A stretch of DNA of 64,000 nucleotides from Lachnospiraceae bacterium (GTDB taxonomy: Bacteria > Bacillota > Clostridia > Lachnospirales > Lachnospiraceae). The notes beneath the pieces were generated by a model. It was not told the origin of the DNA and searched no databases. It was given only the letters and a program-made list of their open reading frames with translations. The stretch spans positions 93,642 to 157,641 of the forward strand of contig JAFSGE010000016.1 of NCBI GenBank assembly GCA_017434885.1. Direction: 5' to 3'. The translations under genes were made by a program, and so were the position numbers. This document shows, piece by piece, positions 35,325-44,980 of the stretch (its first letter is position 1; each line of letters opens with the position of its first letter).

Positions 35325-36365
35325 ATGGAAAAAGAACATGGTGCCATTTTTGAGCAAGGTAAACAAAGTATTAAAATCCCCATTCCGATTTATATCCGCG
35401 CCAGTGCATCAGTAGCAGGTACCAAGGAAGGGGAAGGTCCCTTTGGCGACTTGTTTGATGTGGTAGGTATTGACGATAAATTCGGATGTGATACCTGGGA
35501 AGAAGCAGAAAGTACATTGCAAAAAGAAGCTTTGCAAATGGCAATCGGAAAAGCAGGTCTGAAAAACGAAGATATCCGTTTTCTTTTTGCCGGTGATCTC
35601 CTTGGTCAATCTATTGCCAGCAGTTTCGGCCTCGGCGGCTTTCACATCCCTCTTATGGGAATGTACGGAGCCTGCTCCACCTGTGGATTGTCCTTATCTG
35701 CGGCAACTATTGTGATTGCCGGTGGCATGGCGAGGTATACCGCCTGTGTTACTTCCAGTCACTTTGCCAGTGCCGAAAAAGAATTTCGTTTTCCCTTAGC
35801 CTATGGTAACCAAAGACCACTTTCCTCCACCTGGACAGTGACCGGCAGCGGTGCTTTTGTAGTCAGCAGTGAAAAAAGTGACTGCGACCGTGCTATGATT
35901 ACCGGACTGACAATCGGCAAGATTATGGATTTCGGTCTGAAAGATTCCATGAACATGGGTGCCTGTATGGCTCCCGCTGCTGCCGATACCATTTACACAC
36001 ATATGATGGATTTTGGTACAACGCCTGAGGACTACGACAAGATTATTACCGGTGACCTTGGCTATGTTGGACAAAAAGCCTTATTTGACATGATGCGGGA
36101 AAAAAATCTGGATATTTCAAAGGTGCATATGGACTGCGGCATCGAAATCTATGACAGCAGTCAGGATGCCCATGCAGGCGGCTCCGGCTGCGGTTGCAGT
36201 GCTGTAACACTTTCTGCTTACATTCTGAAACAACTGGAGGAAGGTATCTGGAAACGGGTCTTATTTGTTCCCACAGGTGCACTTCTGAGCAAAACCAGCT
36301 TCAACGAAGGACAAAGTATCCCCGGAATTGCTCATGGGGTAGAGCTTATAAGCTGCAAGCAGTAA
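35325..36365 (+). CDS. spoVAD: Stage V sporulation protein AD
   Basis: 346 residues with a thiolase-like fold; part of the SpoVA complex that moves Ca-dipicolinate into the developing spore and out at germination. The sequence matches SpoVAD in IPIYIRASASVAGTKEGEGPFGDLFD, GLGGFHIPLMGMYGACSTCGLSLS, ASSHFASAEKEFRFPL-like TSSHFASAEKEFRFPLAYGNQRP, and HAGGSGCGCSAVT. ATG 35325 is preceded by GGAGG; the frame is open further upstream but overlaps the terminator. Followed by spoVAC after 62 bp. I see no clear sigma-G promoter directly upstream. Confidence 0.95.
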   Translation: MEKEHGAIFEQGKQSIKIPIPIYIRASASVAGTKEGEGPFGDLFDVVGIDDKFGCDTWEEAESTLQKEALQMAIGKAGLKNEDIRFLFAGDLLGQSIASSFGLGGFHIPLMGMYGACSTCGLSLSAATIVIAGGMARYTACVTSSHFASAEKEFRFPLAYGNQRPLSSTWTVTGSGAFVVSSEKSDCDRAMITGLTIGKIMDFGLKDSMNMGACMAPAAADTIYTHMMDFGTTPEDYDKIITGDLGYVGQKALFDMMREKNLDISKVHMDCGIEIYDSSQDAHAGGSGCGCSAVTLSAYILKQLEEGIWKRVLFVPTGALLSKTSFNEGQSIPGIAHGVELISCKQ

Positions 36366-36427
36366 CTATATCGTTCAGTTAAAATAATTGAAAAAGGCAA
36401 TTTCTGCCGGAAAGCGACGGTAACTAC

Positions 36428-36910
36428 ATGACTTCAAATAATAACTCCCAATCTTCTCTTGAAAAAGATTATGCCAAATATATAAAATCCATTACTCCCA
36501 CTCATAACCTGTTTATACAGATGGTTCGAGCCTTCCTTGTCGGCGGAAGTATCTGCATTATCGGTCAATTTCTTTTAAACTTTGCATCAAATACCCTTGG
36601 AATGGACAAGGAAACCGCGGGCAGCTTCTGCTCCCTGATTCTTGTCTTTCTCAGCGTTCTTTTTACCGGTTTCGGCCTATATGCTCCCATTGTCAAATTC
36701 GGCGGTGCCGGTGCACTGGTTCCCATCACCGGATTTGCCAACTCCGTAGCCTCTCCTGCCATTGAATACAAAAAAGAAGGACAGGTTTTTGGCGTAGGTT
36801 GCAAAATCTTTACCATTGCCGGTCCAGTCCTTCTCTATGGAATCTTCAGTTCCTTTGTTCTCGGTGTTGTTTACTATTTATTCATCTTATATACAGGGTC
36901 AGCAGGATAG
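36428..36910 (+). CDS. spoVAC: Stage V sporulation protein AC
   Basis: 160 residues with about four hydrophobic helices, homologous to SpoVAC: NLFIQMVRAFLVGGSICIIGQFLLNF, LFTGFGLYAPIVKFGGAGALVPITGFANSV and PAIEYKKEGQVFGVGCKIF. In B. subtilis SpoVAC forms a mechanosensitive channel for dipicolinate. Most Clostridia have spoVAC before spoVAD; here the order is D then C, and no spoVAE-type gene follows. The ribosome binding site is weak. Its last 37 bp overlap the end of the opposite DUF6062 gene. Confidence 0.93.
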   Translation: MTSNNNSQSSLEKDYAKYIKSITPTHNLFIQMVRAFLVGGSICIIGQFLLNFASNTLGMDKETAGSFCSLILVFLSVLFTGFGLYAPIVKFGGAGALVPITGFANSVASPAIEYKKEGQVFGVGCKIFTIAGPVLLYGIFSSFVLGVVYYLFILYTGSAG

Positions 36911-37635
36911 CCGCCTTTCAGTTTCTGCATACCGCGCTGTATGGCATCCTTGGAATTTTTCCAGTCTGCATCCTTATTGCGGTAATCAAACTTTTCCACC
37001 AGCCAGGATACGTCTTCCTGCAGTCTTTCCATGTTCTTTTCCATCAGCTCAAACATGGCAGGATAAAACTCTTTCTTTTCCTTGTCATTCATTCTGCTCT
37101 CGGAGGCCTCACACAGGTCTCCGAAGTGATGCAGACAAAAGCCCTTGCTGTTTTTAATTTTCTCCCTGAACTCTGCATCCTTTTTGTACATAAAAAAGAA
37201 GGTATCCATATATCTCTCATAGGTATCCTCAAAGCGCTTACAGATATAACAGGACTTTTCCTTCTCCTCAACCCAAATGCCAATTGGGTTCTGTCTGGTA
37301 CTGTTCTTTTTGAATTTTCCCATGAGAGTTGACTTGTTCGGTGTAAATGCTTTAAACTGGCTTTTCATCTCATAATTCATCTGCATATAATGAGTCTTCA
37401 AAATCCATGCATTTCCCAGTGTATTTCCGTAATCAAACATTTTCTTGAAGTGATTTCTGCAGAATCCTGCTTTATCCGTTGCCTCACGCACATCGCTCTC
37501 CATATAGGAGGAACCGCTTCCCAATGCAAAGTCAAGCAAATCCTGCTCTACCTCACGCTCTATAAAGCAAAAAGGACACTCATCATTTGCATTGACTGCA
37601 TCATTCAACGGAATAGTATATAATGTTTCTTTCAT
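36874..37635 (-). CDS. DUF6062 family protein
   Basis: 253 residues, soluble. It starts MKETLYTIPLNDAV and carries cysteine pairs that could bind metal: CPFC near residue 21, then GFCRNHFKKMFDYG, CYICKRFEDTYERYMD and GFCLHHFGDL. The repeated C-x-x-C / C-x-x-H pattern suggests two zinc-binding halves. I associate it with DUF6062 from memory; function unknown. It lies 21 bp after the TetR regulator gene, so they may share a transcript. The last 37 bp overlap the 3' end of spoVAC, tail to tail. Confidence 0.78.
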   Translation of the reverse strand: MKETLYTIPLNDAVNANDECPFCFIEREVEQDLLDFALGSGSSYMESDVREATDKAGFCRNHFKKMFDYGNTLGNAWILKTHYMQMNYEMKSQFKAFTPNKSTLMGKFKKNSTRQNPIGIWVEEKEKSCYICKRFEDTYERYMDTFFFMYKKDAEFREKIKNSKGFCLHHFGDLCEASESRMNDKEKKEFYPAMFELMEKNMERLQEDVSWLVEKFDYRNKDADWKNSKDAIQRGMQKLKGGYPADPVYKMNK

Positions 37636-37656
37636 ATCAGTTTTCCTTTCTGTCTT

Positions 37657-38265
37657 TTATTCTTCTGCATAAGACATCTTCTTAAGCAATCCAAGATATC
37701 CTTTTACCTCTTCCCCGAACAACTCCGGCTGAAATGCTCCTGCATAAAACTGTTCTTCTAAAAGTCCGTTCAAGGTATACTGCATCATTTTGGTCAGCTT
37801 ATCAATGTCAATCCCCTGCTTAAACCGGGTAATATCTGCCCGTCGCATAATCTGTCCAAGCTGATGGGACAGCACTCCTCTCTTTTCCTCTGTTGCCACA
37901 AGTGCCTCACTGACATCTTCTTTTTTACTTTCGTTCAAAAACAGCAGCATGTACGGATAGTTGTGCATCACCTGCAGCTGTGCCTGCCAAATCTGCCATA
38001 CCAGTTCAAAATAGTCTGTTTCCCCCTTACTGACTGTTGTAGACAATTCCAGCATCATGTAACGCACACTGTAGTCATAGACAAAGGAATACAAACCGAT
38101 TTTGCTGATAAAGTAATGAAACAGCAACCCCTTACTGATGCTTGCCTCCCGCACAATATCATCTGTGCTGGCATGCTCATAGCCCTTCATGGCAAACAAT
38201 TTCAGTGCCGCATTTATCATCCGGTCCTGCTTTTCTTTTTTTAAGTCAAAAAACTTATCGTTCAT
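37657..38265 (-). CDS. TetR/AcrR-family transcriptional regulator
   Basis: 202 residues. A standard TetR helix-turn-helix occupies about residues 11-58: QDRMINAALKLFAMKGYEHASTDDIVREASISKGLLFHYF. The C-terminal part is an all-helical ligand/dimer domain with no recognisable ligand. ATG 38265 lies after GGGGTG; the frame is open 20 codons earlier without a good ribosome binding site. Divergent from the acidic membrane protein gene at 38507, with a possible operator between. The next gene on the same strand is DUF6062. Confidence 0.88.
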   Translation of the reverse strand: MNDKFFDLKKEKQDRMINAALKLFAMKGYEHASTDDIVREASISKGLLFHYFISKIGLYSFVYDYSVRYMMLELSTTVSKGETDYFELVWQIWQAQLQVMHNYPYMLLFLNESKKEDVSEALVATEEKRGVLSHQLGQIMRRADITRFKQGIDIDKLTKMMQYTLNGLLEEQFYAGAFQPELFGEEVKGYLGLLKKMSYAEE

Positions 38266-38293
38266 ATTTTCACCCCATACCTGTTTTTTGCTA

Positions 38294-38323
38294 TTGACTT
38301 TTATAGTCGAATTTAAATATAAC
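38294..38323 (+). promoter_or_regulatory. Candidate promoter and operator between the TetR gene and the acidic protein gene
   Basis: TTGACT (38294-38299), an 18-bp spacer and TATAAC (38318-38323) point toward the plus strand. Over the -35 lies a short inverted repeat, TTGACT then AGTCGAA (38305-38311), the kind of site a TetR dimer could use. Repression by the neighbouring TetR is speculative. Confidence 0.4.
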
Positions 38324-38506
38324 ACAGATTTTTTTTTACTTCAATTGTCTTTACATTATTTTCCGTATTTTATTTGCTTTTCACAAATTTCTTTTATAAA
38401 ATTTTATTGAAATTTTATTTATATTCTCTTTTCTTTTTCACAAAATAGTATTAAGATAGAATGTGACAGACAATCTATAAATACATTCCCGAAAGGAGCA
38501 TTTCAT

Positions 38507-39082
38507 ATGTCAAAGAAAGTTGGAAAATTATTACTCCTCACCGCTGTAGTCGGCGCTGCCGCTTATGGCACATACGCTTACCTTCAGAAGAAAGAGCAGC
38601 CCGCTAACGAACCTATAGATGATGATGCCGATGATGATTTTGATGATTTCAGCGAAGATTTAGACGAAGACCTGACTACCTCCAAGGAACGCTCCTATGT
38701 TCCTTTAAACCTTAATTTTGAAAAAGCAGAAGCAATCGCAACCGAAGCATTTCAGAAAGCCAAAGAAGTGATTTCCGATTCTGTACAGCAGGTAAAGGAA
38801 ACTGTGAAATCCGTTGCCGATTCTCAGGGGTACCATACAAGCTTCACCGATCTTACCGCTGCGGCAAAGGGCGCTGCTGATGACGTGGTTGCCGATGTAG
38901 AAGCAGTTACCGAAGATCTTGCAGAAAGTGTTGCAGATACCGCAGAAGAAATAAAAGACGGTGCAGCAGAAGTCGTTGAAAATGTAGAAGCTGCGGCAGA
39001 AGGTGTAGCAGAAGCTACTGCTTCTCTTGCCGATGAAGCAAATGAAACCGTTGAGGAATTTTTTGATGACGAAGAGGTTTAA
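38507..39082 (+). CDS. Acidic, Ala/Glu-rich helical membrane-anchored protein
   Basis: 191 residues with no named family that I recognise. A short N-terminal membrane helix (about 6-26) resembles YtxH-type proteins. It is followed by a very acidic segment (DDDADDDFDDFSEDLDED), a middle basic/acidic helix, and about 100 residues of near-heptad repeats (ADDVVADVEAV, TEDLAESVADT, AEEIKDGAAEV, VENVEAAAEGV) with the 11-residue periodicity seen in LEA-like or apolipoprotein-like amphipathic helices. A membrane- or cell-envelope-associated structural or stress role is plausible. Terminated by a hairpin at 39111. Confidence 0.8.
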   Translation: MSKKVGKLLLLTAVVGAAAYGTYAYLQKKEQPANEPIDDDADDDFDDFSEDLDEDLTTSKERSYVPLNLNFEKAEAIATEAFQKAKEVISDSVQQVKETVKSVADSQGYHTSFTDLTAAAKGAADDVVADVEAVTEDLAESVADTAEEIKDGAAEVVENVEAAAEGVAEATASLADEANETVEEFFDDEEV

Positions 39083-39110
39083 AGTCTCAACTAAATAGAA
39101 AGACATTATT

Positions 39111-39147
39111 AAGGGAGATACCGGATACCGATATCTCCCTTTTATTC
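39111..39147 (+). terminator. Rho-independent terminator after the acidic protein gene
   Basis: AAGGGAGATA (39111-39120) pairs perfectly with TATCTCCCTT (39132-39141), then TTATTC. The T-tract is short. Confidence 0.75.
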
Positions 39148-39195
39148 ATCCTGTCCTGTTCTCTGTACACTGCTCACAGTATCTATGCCACCTTT

Positions 39196-40668
39196 TTATA
39201 AATACTCCTTCCACGCCTCCTTAAGAAGTGTAATTCCCCTGTTGATATCATCTTTTTGCAAAGCACCATACCCCAGAATTACAGTAGACTGATACTGCTT
39301 ATTCAGCGCTCCCTGTTCGGAAGATGCCTCCGCAATGCCGTAAGCCTTAATTCCGACATCTTTCGCCGCCCGAATTAATTCTTTGGCAGTCACATTCTTT
39401 TTAGAAGTCAGTAAAATATGTAATCCTGCATTTTCCCCCGAAAAAAGAAATGCATGTTCAAACTCTTTCATTTCCTCCAACAGGTAATCATGCTTTTCCT
39501 TATATATTTTTCGCATTTTATTCAAATACCGCTCAAAATACCCGTCAGCAATAAACTCATTCAAAATACGCTGATCAATTCGTGAAACGGTAGAAGCATG
39601 AAATGCAAAAAGCTCCTTGTACTGCTTAAGCAGCGCCTGCGGCAGCACCATATAAGCCACTCTGATTGCCGGTGCAATGGACTTAGAAAAAGTCCCCATG
39701 TAAATCACCTTTCCGTTTCTGTCCGATGCCTGCAATGCCGGTATAGGCTTCCCTTTGTAGCGGAACTCACTGTCATAGTCATCCTCTATCAAATAGCGGT
39801 CTGCATTCTGCTCCGCCCATCGCAAAAGCTCCAGACGCCTTCCGATTGGCATGACTACTCCGGTCGGATATTGATGCGAAGGCATTACATACGCAATATC
39901 TGCACCTGATGCAAAAAGTGCATCTTCTCTCATCCCGTTTTCATCCATGGGAAGTAATTCTATCCCATAATGAAAAGAACAAAACATTCGATAAGCTCGC
40001 AAATAAGTAGGATTTTCCATGGCAACAGTCCTTTGTCTGCCAAGGATTTTCTCTAGCAGCATCAGCAGATAATCATGTCCCGCGCCTACGATAATCTGCT
40101 CCGGCTCACAGTTTACCCCTCTTGCCGAATGCAAATACCTGCCTATGGTACGCCTAAGCTCATAATCCCCCTGAGCATCTCCCAATGCAAACATTTCACT
40201 GTTGGCATCCACCAGTATATCCTTCGTAATCTTTTTCCATGTGGCAAAAGGAAAATCTTTCATACTGATAGCATAGGGAGAAAAATCATAAATAATTTTT
40301 TGCTGTTTTTCGCTCTCCTTCCCCTTCTGTGCCATCACCGAGTCGCCCAGCCCTCTATCCGGTATTCTATCTGCACGTCTTCCCGCAGTATTTCCTGCCT
40401 CTGTCAAATCAAGCACATTATCGATGCTACAAACAAAATATCCCCTATAGGGTCTTGATTCAATATAGCCCTCTGCCAAAAGCTGACTGTATGCCGCATC
40501 CACTGTACTTCGTGCAACCTGTAGATGTTCTGCCAAAGAACGCGTTGAGGGAAGCCTCTCATTTCTTTGAAGCTTCCCTGTCCTGATTTCCTGTTTAATA
40601 TACTCATAAATTTGCCGATACAGGCAACTGCCTGCATCGGCCTTTAATTCAATTGCCAATTCAATCAT
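39196..40668 (-). CDS. MocR/PdxR-type regulator (GntR HTH + class I aminotransferase domain)
   Basis: 490 residues. Residues 1-75 are a GntR winged helix (LYRQIYEYIKQEIRTGKLQRNERLPSTRSLAEHLQVARSTVD). The rest is an aminotransferase-fold domain with VGAGHDYLLMLLEKIL, ENPTYLRAYRMF, EDDYDSEFRYKG and the PLP lysine in GTFSKSIAPAIR. MocR proteins control genes of vitamin B6 or amino-acid metabolism in response to PLP or a metabolite; no PLP synthesis genes are adjacent, so the target is unknown. Only 2 bp after the DUF2225 gene. Confidence 0.92.
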   Translation of the reverse strand: MIELAIELKADAGSCLYRQIYEYIKQEIRTGKLQRNERLPSTRSLAEHLQVARSTVDAAYSQLLAEGYIESRPYRGYFVCSIDNVLDLTEAGNTAGRRADRIPDRGLGDSVMAQKGKESEKQQKIIYDFSPYAISMKDFPFATWKKITKDILVDANSEMFALGDAQGDYELRRTIGRYLHSARGVNCEPEQIIVGAGHDYLLMLLEKILGRQRTVAMENPTYLRAYRMFCSFHYGIELLPMDENGMREDALFASGADIAYVMPSHQYPTGVVMPIGRRLELLRWAEQNADRYLIEDDYDSEFRYKGKPIPALQASDRNGKVIYMGTFSKSIAPAIRVAYMVLPQALLKQYKELFAFHASTVSRIDQRILNEFIADGYFERYLNKMRKIYKEKHDYLLEEMKEFEHAFLFSGENAGLHILLTSKKNVTAKELIRAAKDVGIKAYGIAEASSEQGALNKQYQSTVILGYGALQKDDINRGITLLKEAWKEYL

Positions 40669-40670
40669 AA

Positions 40671-41525
40671 TTAATGTGCATTTTTCTCTTTAATCTTTGC
40701 AACCAAAATTTCTTTTACTTCTCTCGCCTTGTCTTTCATTCTGCTGTTGGCAGTAGGTGAAACGATAATCTGACTGACTAACTTGGAAGCCACATCCAAC
40801 TTATCGTACTCCGTAGCAAGCACTGCTATCAGATAGTCCACTGTAAGTTCATCCATTCCGCACATAGGGAAGTTTTCGGATTGGATTGCTGACATAAAAC
40901 CTTCCAATGCATTCTTTAAATATTCATCGGACTGTGCTTTTGCTTCCTTCTGCTTCTGTGCATAATCAGGCAGACTGCTGTCCATATTTTCCGCCATACT
41001 GCGAAGCAACCATCCCGCCTTTAAGCAAATATAAGCTTTTTCGCTTGTTTTACCCATTTTGACAATGGTATTGGCAAGACAAAGCTGATATCTTTCAAGC
41101 GCTTCTTCGTAGGTATAGGTATCTTTTTCTTCTATGTGCCCTTTATAAGATGCACAGATTTTTTCTTTTACCAGCTTTATCTGTGTGGGTGCAAGTCCCT
41201 GGAAAAATCTGGTAAGCACAGCATATCCGCAGTGAGGACATACCAAAACATCATATTTTAAAGGTTCAATTCCTTCATAAACCGGACGTAAATCCATATC
41301 TGTTTTTACGAGTTTTACTTTTCCGCTCTTTAAGGTTTTTCCTTTAAACTGCTTGTAACATACAGGACACTCATAAGTCTTGTCAAACAACACTTCTTCT
41401 TCCTTAATTTCAGGCTTTGCAGGTTCTTTGTTTTCCTCTTTTTTTTCTTCGGGCTGTTCATACAAATTCATGCCCTGCAGATTTCCCAAACCTAATTTTT
41501 CCAATCCTGATAATAATCCGGCCAT
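40671..41525 (-). CDS. DUF2225 family protein
   Basis: 284 residues. An N-terminal treble of cysteines, YECPVCYKQFKGKTLKSGKV and VLVCPHCGYAVLTRFF, is the DUF2225 hallmark and likely binds zinc. The C-terminal 170 residues look like TPR-type helices (ERYQLCLANTIVKMG, EKAYICLKAGWLLRSMAE, YLKNALEGFMSAI). Function unknown; widespread in Firmicutes. AAGGAGG precedes ATG 41525. It lies 29 bp after glnS. Confidence 0.88.
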   Translation of the reverse strand: MAGLLSGLEKLGLGNLQGMNLYEQPEEKKEENKEPAKPEIKEEEVLFDKTYECPVCYKQFKGKTLKSGKVKLVKTDMDLRPVYEGIEPLKYDVLVCPHCGYAVLTRFFQGLAPTQIKLVKEKICASYKGHIEEKDTYTYEEALERYQLCLANTIVKMGKTSEKAYICLKAGWLLRSMAENMDSSLPDYAQKQKEAKAQSDEYLKNALEGFMSAIQSENFPMCGMDELTVDYLIAVLATEYDKLDVASKLVSQIIVSPTANSRMKDKAREVKEILVAKIKEKNAH

Positions 41526-41554
41526 CTTTTTTCCTCCTTATGCCCTGTTTTGGT

Positions 41555-43276
41555 TTATGCTTTCGGTAATGTATAAGAACTCTTTAAGGAAACGATTCTG
41601 TTAAATACCGGTGCTCCATCCTTGGAATCCTTTGCATCTACACAGAAATATCCCTGTCTTACAAACTGGAAGCTCTCATAAGGCTTAGCATCCTTAAGGG
41701 CAGGCTCCATGTAGCATTCTTTTAATACGGTAAGTGAATTGGGGTTCAGATTCAGACTGCCGTCATCATTATAAACGCCCTTTTCTTCATCAATAATATT
41801 CTCATACAATCTGACCTCTGCCTTCACTGCTTCTTTGGCAGGTACCCAGTGAATGGTTCCTTTTACCTTACGTCCGGTAAAGCCGGTTCCGCATTTGGTT
41901 TCGGGATCATAAGTACAGTGTACTACCGTCACATTGCCGTTTTCATCTTTTTCACATCCTGTACAGGTCACAAAGTATGCATTCATCAGACGAACTTCAT
42001 TTCCGGGGAATAAACGGAAATATTTCTTGGGAGGTTCTTCCATAAAGTCTTCCCTGTCAATATATAGTTCTCTTCCGAAAGGTACCTGACGGCTACCCAT
42101 TGCCTCATTCTCTAAATTATTGGCAACGTCAAGCATTTCTGTCTGATCTTCCGGATAATTGTCAATTACCAGCTTAACAGGGTCAAGAACTGCCATCATT
42201 CTGGGACGCTTTAACTTAAGAGCTTCACGGATACAGTACTCAAGCATAGCATAGTCCACGGAAGAATTGCTCTTGGAAACTCCGCAAAGCTCTACAAACA
42301 TCTTGATAGATTCCGGTGTAAAACCTCTTCTTCTAAGGGCTGCGATGGAAACCAGTCTGGGATCATCCCATCCGTCCACAATACCGTCTTCTACCAGTTT
42401 CTTGATATAACGCTTACCTGTTACCACATTGGTCAGATACATCTTTGCAAATTCAATCTGTTTGGGAGGATTTTCGTATTCCAGTTCTCTTACCACCCAG
42501 TCATAAAGCGGTCTGTGGTCCTCAAACTCCAATGTACAAATGGAATGAGTGATTCCTTCAATGGCATCCTCAATAGGATGTGCATAATCATACATAGGAT
42601 AAATGCACCACTTATCTCCTGTATTGTGATGTGTCATGCGGGCCACACGATAAATAATCGGGTCTCTCATATTAATATTCGGTGAAGCCATATCAATCTT
42701 TGCACGAAGAGTCTTTTCTCCGTCTGCGAACTCACCATTCTTCATCTTTTCGAATAATTCCAAGTTTTCTTCAATGCTTCTTTCCCTGTTGGGATCATTT
42801 TTACCGGGTTCTGTCAGCGTACCTCTGTACTCTCTCATCTCTTCCGCCGTCAAATCGGAGACATACGCTTTGCCTTTCTTGATTAGCTTGATTGCCCCTT
42901 CATACATCTCATCAAAATAGTTGGAAGCAAAAAATAATCTGTCTTCCCAGTCCGCTCCGAGCCACTTGATATCTGCAAGAATAGACTCCACAAATTCTGT
43001 TTTTTCCTTAGTCGGGTTTGTATCATCAAAACGCATGTTAAACTTGCCGCCATACTGCTGCGCCAAGCCATAATTCAAAAGGATACTTTTTGCATGTCCG
43101 ATATGAAGATAACCGTTGGGTTCGGGCGGAAATCTGGTACGAACGGTTTCGCAGTGTCCTTCTGCCAAGTCCTTATCAATAATCTGCTCAATAAAGTTTC
43201 TGGAAACAACTTCCTTTTCTTCTGCTGTCTCTGAAACTTCCATGTTTTCATTTACATTCATTTCTTTTTCACTCAT
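41555..43276 (-). CDS. glnS: Glutamine--tRNA ligase
   Basis: 573 residues. Class I synthetase with the HIGH signature in [18 protein letters not shown] (about 46-63), the GlnRS-type [33 protein letters not shown] and the second signature in [10 protein letters not shown]. The C-terminal beta-barrel domains that read the anticodon are present. Charges tRNA(Gln) with glutamine directly. Most Firmicutes lack GlnRS and use GatCAB; both are present in this window. The ribosome binding site at ATG 43276 is weak. It begins the glnS-DUF2225-MocR series. Confidence 0.96.
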   Translation of the reverse strand: MSEKEMNVNENMEVSETAEEKEVVSRNFIEQIIDKDLAEGHCETVRTRFPPEPNGYLHIGHAKSILLNYGLAQQYGGKFNMRFDDTNPTKEKTEFVESILADIKWLGADWEDRLFFASNYFDEMYEGAIKLIKKGKAYVSDLTAEEMREYRGTLTEPGKNDPNRERSIEENLELFEKMKNGEFADGEKTLRAKIDMASPNINMRDPIIYRVARMTHHNTGDKWCIYPMYDYAHPIEDAIEGITHSICTLEFEDHRPLYDWVVRELEYENPPKQIEFAKMYLTNVVTGKRYIKKLVEDGIVDGWDDPRLVSIAALRRRGFTPESIKMFVELCGVSKSNSSVDYAMLEYCIREALKLKRPRMMAVLDPVKLVIDNYPEDQTEMLDVANNLENEAMGSRQVPFGRELYIDREDFMEEPPKKYFRLFPGNEVRLMNAYFVTCTGCEKDENGNVTVVHCTYDPETKCGTGFTGRKVKGTIHWVPAKEAVKAEVRLYENIIDEEKGVYNDDGSLNLNPNSLTVLKECYMEPALKDAKPYESFQFVRQGYFCVDAKDSKDGAPVFNRIVSLKSSYTLPKA

Positions 43277-43462
43277 ACTGTCAGTTGCCGCATATCCCTG
43301 AAAGATTATCGGCTCTACCTCCTCATACTTCCGTCATTTTACGCACAAAGAGTCCGCATGCGAACTCTTATTTATCATATCACAGTTTAGCACATTATTC
43401 CAACTGTTTTTGAGCATTGACATTATTTTGATATTATTTTGCAAAACATTTTACTTTTCATT

Positions 43463-44980
43463 TCACAGTTCTTCATATGCTTTGAAAAATGTTTCCCGCT
43501 TTACCACATAAATATCATGCCGCTCATCACATCTTACCACCAGAAAATCGCCCTTGTTTCCAAGCCGGTAACGCTCTCTGTCCTGTATCGTAAATACTTT
43601 TACCATATCATCCAGTTCTCTTGCATAAACACAAACATCCTTTGTGGAAACACAAACCTTTGCAAAGGATGATAATGCTACAGAATTTCCGTCAATTCTG
43701 TTTTTAACCGTGGGCTCATAGTCTGCAAGAAGTGCATACTGCTGCATCTCATATGATTCTTCGGTGTATTGATAACTGTCGGAAAATTCTTTTCCGTCAA
43801 TCACATATACTTCTCCTTTGATACCGATGACAAACACCATATCATTCTCTATCCGCAAATCCACATCCCCCTCCAAAGTACGGAGTGTCGCCGGTGTTCC
43901 TACGGGCATAATCTCTTTTGCAAACACATACCCGCGGGGTAATTTACGTTTTACATATTTCTTCATGTCGGAAATATCAATTTCATAGCTTACTGCATCA
44001 ATAATCTGACATCGTTCAAAGTACTCATTCATCTTTTGACTGAAGTAGCCCTCCGAATGTAACGTAGGATAATTATTCTCATAACGGTCTTTTCGTATAA
44101 AGCCGCCTGCCTTTTCTACATGACCGCCGCCGGAGCCCATATCCGCCGCCAGAAATCCTGCCAGTTCATCTGCCCTGCATTCCTTCACACAGCTTCGCAC
44201 GGAATATTTATATCCTTCCTTCTGTTCATGATAAACAACACAGGTATCCACCTCATGCACCTGCAACAAAAAATCACTGATTAATCCAAGTAAATTCGGA
44301 TCACAGGGCGCAGACTTGATAATTGCATAACGATAATCATCGTTGTAAATATGCTTAATAAGTGCAATTCCCGCAATTTCCAGTTCCCGAAGGGAAATAT
44401 TAGAATTACGGAGCCGCCTGATTAAACTCTGATTACACAAAAGCGCGTCACGCATATCCATATCAAGAGGATTATGGATTTCCGCAAACTGATTGGTATC
44501 CGAATACAATCCGTAATACAGTGCAGTTCCCAAATCTTCTTTTCCTGCAAATGAAAATTTTTCTTCTTTCATTAACTGCCAGATTAGTGTAGAGCAGCTT
44601 CCCAGATTAGGACGGATTTCAGTTAACATAACATCAGAAATTTCCTGCTGATGGTGGTCAATAATCGCCACCTCATCTGCTGACATCTTTGTCACATTCC
44701 CGGCTCCATACTGACAATCCACTGTAATTAACAAGCCATTTACATGCTTTTGCACATCTTCTAAATAAATGACAGGGATGTTTAATTCTTTGACCATCAT
44801 AGTCAAGTTCGATTTCTGTATTCTGCTGCTTCCTGTATAAACAATTCTTACCTCTTTTCCCATTTCCCGGAAATAAGTATATAAAGCAAATCCGGATGCC
44901 AATGCGTCAGCATCCGGATTGTCATGACATTGTATGGTTATCGGATTAAACTGCTCCAGTTCCTTTAATCTCATTGACAT
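43463..44980 (-). CDS. DHH-family phosphoesterase (NrnA-like N-terminus)
   Basis: 505 residues. The first 330 contain the DHH/DHHA1 module: CHDNPDADALASG, LITVDCQYGAGN, IIDHHQQEIS, LYYGLYSDTNQF and GSGGGHVEKAGG, as in nanoRNase/pAp-phosphatase NrnA. The last 170 residues form a separate domain that I do not recognise. Such enzymes degrade nano-RNAs, pAp or cyclic-dinucleotide products such as pGpG. Its start overlaps the upstream GGDEF-EAL gene by 35 bp; ATG 44980 has GAGG 5 bp upstream and is preferred to GTG 44983 and ATG 44974. The overlap implies joint expression. Confidence 0.86.
   Translation of the reverse strand: MSMRLKELEQFNPITIQCHDNPDADALASGFALYTYFREMGKEVRIVYTGSSRIQKSNLTMMVKELNIPVIYLEDVQKHVNGLLITVDCQYGAGNVTKMSADEVAIIDHHQQEISDVMLTEIRPNLGSCSTLIWQLMKEEKFSFAGKEDLGTALYYGLYSDTNQFAEIHNPLDMDMRDALLCNQSLIRRLRNSNISLRELEIAGIALIKHIYNDDYRYAIIKSAPCDPNLLGLISDFLLQVHEVDTCVVYHEQKEGYKYSVRSCVKECRADELAGFLAADMGSGGGHVEKAGGFIRKDRYENNYPTLHSEGYFSQKMNEYFERCQIIDAVSYEIDISDMKKYVKRKLPRGYVFAKEIMPVGTPATLRTLEGDVDLRIENDMVFVIGIKGEVYVIDGKEFSDSYQYTEESYEMQQYALLADYEPTVKNRIDGNSVALSSFAKVCVSTKDVCVYARELDDMVKVFTIQDRERYRLGNKGDFLVVRCDERHDIYVVKRETFFKAYEEL

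Noticed and set aside
38294-38323. A strong TetR operator.
   Set aside because: The inverted repeat is only about 4-6 bp per arm; kept only as a low-confidence candidate.
39900-39925. Another TGATGCAAAAA match.
   Set aside because: It is a single copy inside the MocR-type coding region, without an 11-bp partner or promoter nearby.
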